Source: Chloroflexi bacterium HGW-Chloroflexi-4 (lineage in GTDB: Bacteria; Chloroflexota; Anaerolineae; Anaerolineales; Anaerolineaceae). From it: DNA of 64,000 nucleotides. The translations under genes and the position numbers were made by a program. The stretch lies in NCBI GenBank assembly GCA_002840715.1, contig PHBW01000004.1, forward strand, positions 83,701-147,700. Reading direction: 5' to 3'. Each line of letters begins with the position of its first letter. Position 1 is the first letter of the stretch. The notes beneath the pieces were generated by a model. It was not told the DNA's origin, did no database searches, and saw only the letters and a program-made list of their open reading frames with translations. Shown one piece after another: positions 59,673-64,000 of this stretch.

Positions 59673-61772
59673 TTACGATAATTCAATGGTAAAAAACTCA
59701 ACCCGATTTCGGCCTGTGTTCTTGGCTTTATACATGGCAGTATCAGCGTTTTTGAGTAACTCATCAAGGTTTTTGATCTGCAATTGATATTCGGCGACGC
59801 CAAAACTTGCAGTAATGTTCATTTTAAGTTTTGTTTTCAAATCATCATTTTCAGCGATACTGATTCTGAGTCTTTCAGCTAATTTCATGGCATCTTCTAT
59901 TTTTGTATTGGGCAGAAGAACTCCGAACTCTTCGCCGCCCAATCTGCCGACCGAGTCCACTTCACGCACGCCTTCAAGCAGAATTGCAGCTACAACCTGG
60001 AGAGTATAGTCTCCACTATCGTGGCCTAATGTATCGTTGATCAATTTAAACCGATCAATATCCAACATTATTACCGAAAGCGGCAAATGGTACCGCCTAG
60101 CCCGGATGATCTCTTCAGCGCCTTTGATAAAAAATGCGCGACGGTTGGCAATTTTGGTTAATTCATCAGTCATTGCAAGTGATTCAAGCTTTTCATTCAA
60201 TTGTAAAATCCTATCGTCAGCTTGTTTCTGTCTGATAATTGTCCATACCATATTGGAAACATTTTCAATGAGCTCAACATCTTTTTTTGTGTATTCTGTT
60301 TCTTTATTTCCTACACCAATAACAGCTTCAATTTTGTTTTTATAAAATATAGGAACTGTCATTTCCCGAATTATTTCGGTGTGACCTTCAGGATATCCTT
60401 TTTTGCTTTTTAAGGATTTAAAATCGTTGTGAACGATAGACTTCTCTTGTCTGACACTATCAGCCCAAACACCAGCTTCATCCAGATTTCGATGCATGCT
60501 TTCGTTTTGCATTTTACAAAAAATATTTTTCGTTCGTGTTGACCATGCTTGATGTTCCATATTTTTCTCATCAACAATTACATGAAAAAAACTGATCTTA
60601 CTTGATGTGAGTTCTTCAATCATATCTAATGCTCTTGTCATCAAATCAATGATGGAGTGGCTTGCAGAATACTCCCATAGTTCCAGCCTTAAATTAAGCA
60701 AACGTTCATTATTTTTTTGACTTGTTACATCTTGTAGTATTGAGATTAAACATTTCTCGTTGTTAATATTGATTGTTTCACCGGAATAAACCAGGTTTAA
60801 TTTCTGACCATTCTTATTAATTCCAACAAACTCATATTCACGAAGCCTACCAAAAGAATCTATATGTTTCATAACATTTATTCGTTCACCTGGGTCTGCC
60901 CAAATTCCTAATTTTACTGTGGTACTTCCCAGTACTTCATTGCGATTATGGCCAACAAGCCTTACAAATGCTTCATTCGCATCAAGAATAAACCCATCTT
61001 CCATTTTGGTAATGAGCATAGGATCTGGACTGTTTACAAATGCTTTTAGAAATTTTTCCTGGCTGACCTTCAAAGCGGACTCTAATGTTTTGAAATCCTG
61101 AATATCCATTTCAAGCTTATGAACAAGCCGTTTATTCACCATCAAAAAGAAATAAAAAGTTGTGGAAATATAAATTACTTGAAAACCAAGAAAAATATAT
61201 GGTTCAAAAATACCTGTTTTTAAAAAGTCATTGCCCATGGGGACAAAAATGGCATAAATGATTCTCGCTATCCCAAGTAGAACATAAAAAATACTAATAA
61301 TGCGTAATTCTCTTACAAATACTCTAATAAATGGATCTTCAATGGTGAAAAGCATCCAAACCATTTGACCTATATAAATTACTATCAAAGTTGAAAAAAG
61401 AATTGTTCTGATTTGAAGATCAGGATTTCCATATACATACCAGGTTTGCAAACCTATATAAATTCCAAGTAGTATGAAATTATGAATTTGATTGAATTTG
61501 CGCTGCAGAAAAACAGACAACCCCATAAATAGGAACAATGTTCCAGCCGCCAAAAGAGTATTGCCGACCAAAATTGATAAAAAATCTGAAATAATGCCGC
61601 GCAAAGAGAGCAACAAGATGCCAACAAAATTCAATATGAAATTTGTCATGCATAAGCCCAGGCCGCCAAATCTTGAACGATTCTGACGCCAAAGGCTTAA
61701 AGTAACAACAGCACAAATGAGATTACAAAGGGTATAGCTCAGCAGTACGGTTCTTATGTCCAAGTTCAGCAT
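59673..61772 (-). CDS. Membrane diguanylate cyclase with PAS and GAF domains
   Basis: 699 aa. Seven or so N-terminal membrane segments (to about residue 215), a PAS domain (about 235-355, FLKAFVNSPDPMLITKMEDG), a GAF domain (about 365-510), and a C-terminal GGDEF domain with active-site GRLGGEEFGVLLP, preceded by MTDELTKIANRRAFF. The GGEEF motif is intact, so it should make c-di-GMP. The PilZ protein in the flagellar block is a possible receiver, by inference. Confidence 0.93.
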   Translation of the reverse strand: MLNLDIRTVLLSYTLCNLICAVVTLSLWRQNRSRFGGLGLCMTNFILNFVGILLLSLRGIISDFLSILVGNTLLAAGTLFLFMGLSVFLQRKFNQIHNFILLGIYIGLQTWYVYGNPDLQIRTILFSTLIVIYIGQMVWMLFTIEDPFIRVFVRELRIISIFYVLLGIARIIYAIFVPMGNDFLKTGIFEPYIFLGFQVIYISTTFYFFLMVNKRLVHKLEMDIQDFKTLESALKVSQEKFLKAFVNSPDPMLITKMEDGFILDANEAFVRLVGHNRNEVLGSTTVKLGIWADPGERINVMKHIDSFGRLREYEFVGINKNGQKLNLVYSGETININNEKCLISILQDVTSQKNNERLLNLRLELWEYSASHSIIDLMTRALDMIEELTSSKISFFHVIVDEKNMEHQAWSTRTKNIFCKMQNESMHRNLDEAGVWADSVRQEKSIVHNDFKSLKSKKGYPEGHTEIIREMTVPIFYKNKIEAVIGVGNKETEYTKKDVELIENVSNMVWTIIRQKQADDRILQLNEKLESLAMTDELTKIANRRAFFIKGAEEIIRARRYHLPLSVIMLDIDRFKLINDTLGHDSGDYTLQVVAAILLEGVREVDSVGRLGGEEFGVLLPNTKIEDAMKLAERLRISIAENDDLKTKLKMNITASFGVAEYQLQIKNLDELLKNADTAMYKAKNTGRNRVEFFTIELS

Positions 61773-62085
61773 GGATACCCCAATTTACGATTAAGTTTAT
61801 TAACGCCTAAAACAATAATTAAAACCATTATACATAACTATCGGTTCAAGAAAGATAATTCTTGAACCAAAGAAACATAAGAATAATAAGGAAAAAGACT
61901 AGTGCCTGTACTAAAATAATGTGACCCAAATCATAAATAGCTGTTATCCTCGCCCCGAATAAATAAAAACACCTGGTGTACGAGGATATTGATAATGATT
62001 ATGTGAAAATTGCGACTGAGCGTTTAGGATAAAAGTATTTTTTTTTAAGGAGCAGTCAATATATTACTGCTCCTTTACTTATCAA
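61773..62085. other. Intergenic region with inverted repeats
   Basis: No gene seen. Contains a stem-loop GGTTCAAGAA / TTCTTGAACC (61843-61852, 61859-61868), an inverted repeat TATCCTCG / CGAGGATA (61945-61952, 61981-61988), and a stem AAGGAGCAGT / ACTGCTCCTT (62047-62056, 62066-62075) next to the lipoprotein stop. The middle part might be the remnant of a mobile-element end, but there is no transposase fragment. Confidence 0.4.
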
Positions 62086-62559
62086 CTACTTTCCTAAATA
62101 TTTCCAGGTACAATATCCTGGATAACTAACAAACTCAACAGTAAATGCATTTTCAGGAACAACAATAACTGAACCATTTCCGCTCTCCATATTCATTTGC
62201 CCACCTTGACTATCCTTGGTCACCATATAGCAGTCGCCACCTATTGCTCTCCATTTTCCTGCAGCGACTTCATCACCCACTAACCAGACACCTTCTACTT
62301 TATCTGTTGTAAGTTCCGGATTTACCGTTGGTTGGGGAGTATTTGTTGGTCTTGGAGTTTAAGTTGGTTCAGGCGTCGAAGTATATGGCGGCAAAGTAGC
62401 TGTAATAATAATTGGAGGCAAAGCAGTATATGTTGAATATGCAGTTTGTGTCGGAATTACCGCAACTGTCATTACCACAGGTGTCTGAATTGCACTCACG
62501 GAAGGTGAACAAGCTACAAGAATTACAGAAATTAAGATTAGCGTTAAATATTTATACAT
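62086..62559 (-). pseudogene. Lipoprotein gene interrupted by an in-frame TAA
   Basis: The first part encodes a lipoprotein signal (LILISVILVAC) and a Thr/Pro-rich linker, and stops at TAA 62361-62359 after PEPT. The same frame continues without break as TPRPTNTPQPT and then a C-terminal domain (KWRAIGGDCYMVTKDSQGGQ; PGYCTWKYLGK), 157 residues in all. The stop falls inside the linker between T and T, so a single base change from a sense codon explains it. The tail has its own ATG at 62280, but no signal peptide. Confidence 0.7.
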
Positions 62560-62783
62560 TTTTCCCTCAAATATATTTGTATATCTTGAATTTGTTTTCT
62601 AGATTTCACCCATAGTTTATTGCCGACTTTATTTGTATACACTTACTCACCGTGAGTAGATCGATAATTACGACGGCGATTTGATTTTCAGTAACCAAGA
62701 TTTTATTTATAATCAACCGGGGATGAGCTTAAGTCTTTTTGAGCCTCTCTCTTGGTGGGGAAGGCTCTGACAAACGCAATCCA
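62560..62783. other. Intergenic region with a short palindrome
   Basis: No gene seen. TACTCAC-C-GTGAGTA (62644-62658) is a perfect 7-1-7 palindrome that could be a regulator operator; it lies upstream of the interrupted lipoprotein gene. Confidence 0.35.
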
Positions 62784-62811
62784 TTGCCAAGGATTTGTTC
62801 TCTGGTATAAT
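62784..62811 (+). promoter_or_regulatory. Promoter of tRNA-Val
   Basis: TTGCCA (62784-62789), 16 bases, TATAAT (62806-62811), with an extended TGG before the -10. Confidence 0.75.
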
Positions 62812-62818
62812 GGGCGAC

Positions 62819-62892
62819 GGACTGGTAGCTCAGTTGGTTAGAGCGTCTCTCTTACACAGAGAAGGTCGCAGGTTCGAGTCCTGTCCGGTCCA
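62819..62892 (+). tRNA. tRNA-Val (anticodon TAC)
   Basis: 74 bases. Acceptor GGACTGG / CCGGTCC with one G-T pair, D arm AGCTCAGTTGGTTAGAGC, anticodon stem TCTCT / AGAGA around CTTACAC (anticodon TAC), T arm with GGTTCGAGTC. No encoded CCA. Confidence 0.93.
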
Positions 62893-62900
62893 CACGTTTG

Positions 62901-63836
62901 TTAAAACCAATTCTTGCGGTTGAAGATCCAAATCACGATCAAACTAACCGCCACAAACAAGCCAATAATTCCCAAATAAGCCCATGGGCGATCTCCAAAA
63001 GGAATTGTGACATTCATGCCGAAATAGCTTGTAATAATGGTGGGAATGCTCAACACAATGGTTACGGAAGCCAAAAATTTCATCACTACGTTCAAATTAT
63101 TTGAAATAATTGAACTAAAAGCATTCATAGTGGAGGTTAAAATGTTTTCAGCGATGACGACCATTTCAATTGCTTGCTGGTTTTCTGTCACAACATCCTC
63201 GAGCAAGTCTTCATCCTCTTCGTAGCGGTGAAACAAGGCGGTCTTTTGCAGACGCTCTAGCATCAACTCGTTGGATTTTAAAGCAGTTTGAAAATAAACC
63301 AGGCTTTTTTGATATTTCAAAAGCTCAAGCACTTCACGGTTACGCATGGAGGCTTGAAGTTTATCTTCCACCATTTCAACGTGGCGATTAATCTGCCTCA
63401 AGTAAAACAGAAATTTTGTGGCAGCCAAAAGCAGAATACGTAATATGAACCGTATCTTCTTGGCTGTCGAAAACCCTTTATACCTTGATTTAAGCAGTTC
63501 GTTCAATATTTCGTTATTATGTTTGCATACTGTAATCAAGTGTTTATCGTTAAAAATAATGCCCAGAGGTATGGTTTCATAAGGCACATCTTCATTCTGC
63601 TTATCATCAAATGGAATTTTGATCAGGATTAATGTGGTGCCATCATCTTCTTTTTCAGTTCTGGGTCTTTCATCAAGGTCCAGCGAATAAGTGATATAGT
63701 CACCGGGAATTCCCAACTGCTTAATTACATCCATCTCTTTATCTGTTGGATCAATCACGTTAATCCAACACCCCTCAATGGCTTCTTCTATTTCAATTAT
63801 TCCGGTTCGCTCATTGCCTTTGTAATAATTAATCAT
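62901..63836 (-). CDS. corA: CorA-family divalent metal ion transporter
   Basis: 311 aa. Cytoplasmic N-terminal domain with the long helix, two C-terminal membrane segments, and the pore motif YFGMNV followed by TIPFGDRPW. Transports Mg2+ or Co2+; a small insertion-free form like those of Firmicutes. The stop is only a few bases from the tRNA-Val 3' end. Confidence 0.92.
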   Translation of the reverse strand: MINYYKGNERTGIIEIEEAIEGCWINVIDPTDKEMDVIKQLGIPGDYITYSLDLDERPRTEKEDDGTTLILIKIPFDDKQNEDVPYETIPLGIIFNDKHLITVCKHNNEILNELLKSRYKGFSTAKKIRFILRILLLAATKFLFYLRQINRHVEMVEDKLQASMRNREVLELLKYQKSLVYFQTALKSNELMLERLQKTALFHRYEEDEDLLEDVVTENQQAIEMVVIAENILTSTMNAFSSIISNNLNVVMKFLASVTIVLSIPTIITSYFGMNVTIPFGDRPWAYLGIIGLFVAVSLIVIWIFNRKNWF

Positions 63837-63909
63837 GTGTCACCTGCAAAGAAGAGTATTGGTTGAATTGATTTTACCTTGTTCAGGTCATAGAGGGAAT
63901 AAACTAATG

Positions 63910-63915
63910 TATAAT
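63910..63915 (+). promoter_or_regulatory. -10 box of the tmRNA gene
   Basis: Perfect TATAAT nine bases before the mature 5' end; no good -35 at the usual distance. Confidence 0.55.
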
Positions 63916-63924
63916 CTGTTTACC

Positions 63925-64000
63925 GGGGATGACAGGCTTCGACGGGCGAGGCTGGTCCCGGACGGCAAGCCGAGAGGTACCGAACTCGTAAAATCCGTAC
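63925..64000 (+). ncRNA. ssrA: tmRNA, 5' part (cut by the window end)
   Basis: Begins GGGGATGACAGGCTTCGACG, the near-universal tmRNA 5' end with the tRNA-like acceptor and the following stem. The tag reading frame and 3' end lie outside the window. Confidence 0.92.

Noticed and set aside
61905..61990. Insertion-sequence end
   Set aside because: There is an inverted repeat, but no transposase fragment or target-site duplication could be identified.

Overview
The window reads as a chromosomal segment from a flagellated, single-membrane (monoderm) bacterium, most probably of the Chloroflexota (Anaerolineae-like). This placement is inference. It rests on a flagellar gene set with no L-ring or P-ring genes, Gram-positive-style regulation (FlgM/sigma-28, CsrA, a LexA box of the GAAC-N4-GTTC type), a sortase beside two Thr/Pro-repeat wall proteins with IPVTG tails, and an MreB. 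Most of the window is AT-rich; roughly 42.4-45.7 kb is clearly richer in GC.

Region 1 (1-32.4 kb) is a nearly complete flagellar locus built as two convergent blocks that meet at 14277-14280. The forward block runs fliP-fliQ-[HDOD protein-receiver protein]-fliR-flhB-flhA-flhF-small membrane protein-fliA-small protein-flgF-flgG, then flgM-flgN-flgK-flgL-csrA behind a sigma-28 promoter. The reverse block runs fliC, fliD-flaG, fliS, then flgC-fliE-fliF-fliG-fliH-fliI-fliJ-transglycosylase-flgB-fliK-flgD-TIGR02530-type gene-flgE-second fliK-like gene-FlhB C-domain gene-pilZ. Four sigma-28 promoters (TAAAGTTT-N11-GCCGATAA type) can be read directly, upstream of flgM, fliS, fliD and fliC. The fliC leader carries two hairpins with GGA in the loop, one of them over the ribosome binding site, which predicts CsrA control of flagellin translation. 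Hook (FlgE), flagellin (FliC) and cap (FliD) appear to share a repeated beta-rich insert module.

Region 2 (32.5-37.9 kb) is a probable flagellin glycosylation island: an FkbM-type methyltransferase and two large glycosyltransferase-TPR proteins. Region 3 (38.1-42 kb) holds a CPBP protease, glycerol-3-phosphate dehydrogenase and proC.

Region 4 (41.8-45.7 kb) is the most striking part. It is an apparent SOS-controlled cassette: a degenerate RecA-like protein with a candidate clamp-binding motif, a small helical protein, a divergent B-family DNA polymerase resembling PolB2, and an SRAP (HMCES/YedK) protein. Its promoter is a consensus sigma-70 promoter with a LexA box filling the spacer. The arrangement resembles imuA-imuB-dnaE2 mutasome operons but uses a B-family polymerase.

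Region 5 (46.3-64 kb) is mostly housekeeping: an M1-like peptidase lipoprotein, dusB, small domain proteins, a tRNA-Arg gene broken by a 49-bp tandem duplication, a Zn peptidase, mreB, yebC-ruvC-trmH-ruvA, sortase plus two wall-anchored proteins, an FAH-family enzyme, a GGDEF sensor, a lipoprotein gene with an in-frame stop, tRNA-Val, corA, and the 5' end of the tmRNA gene cut by the window edge.
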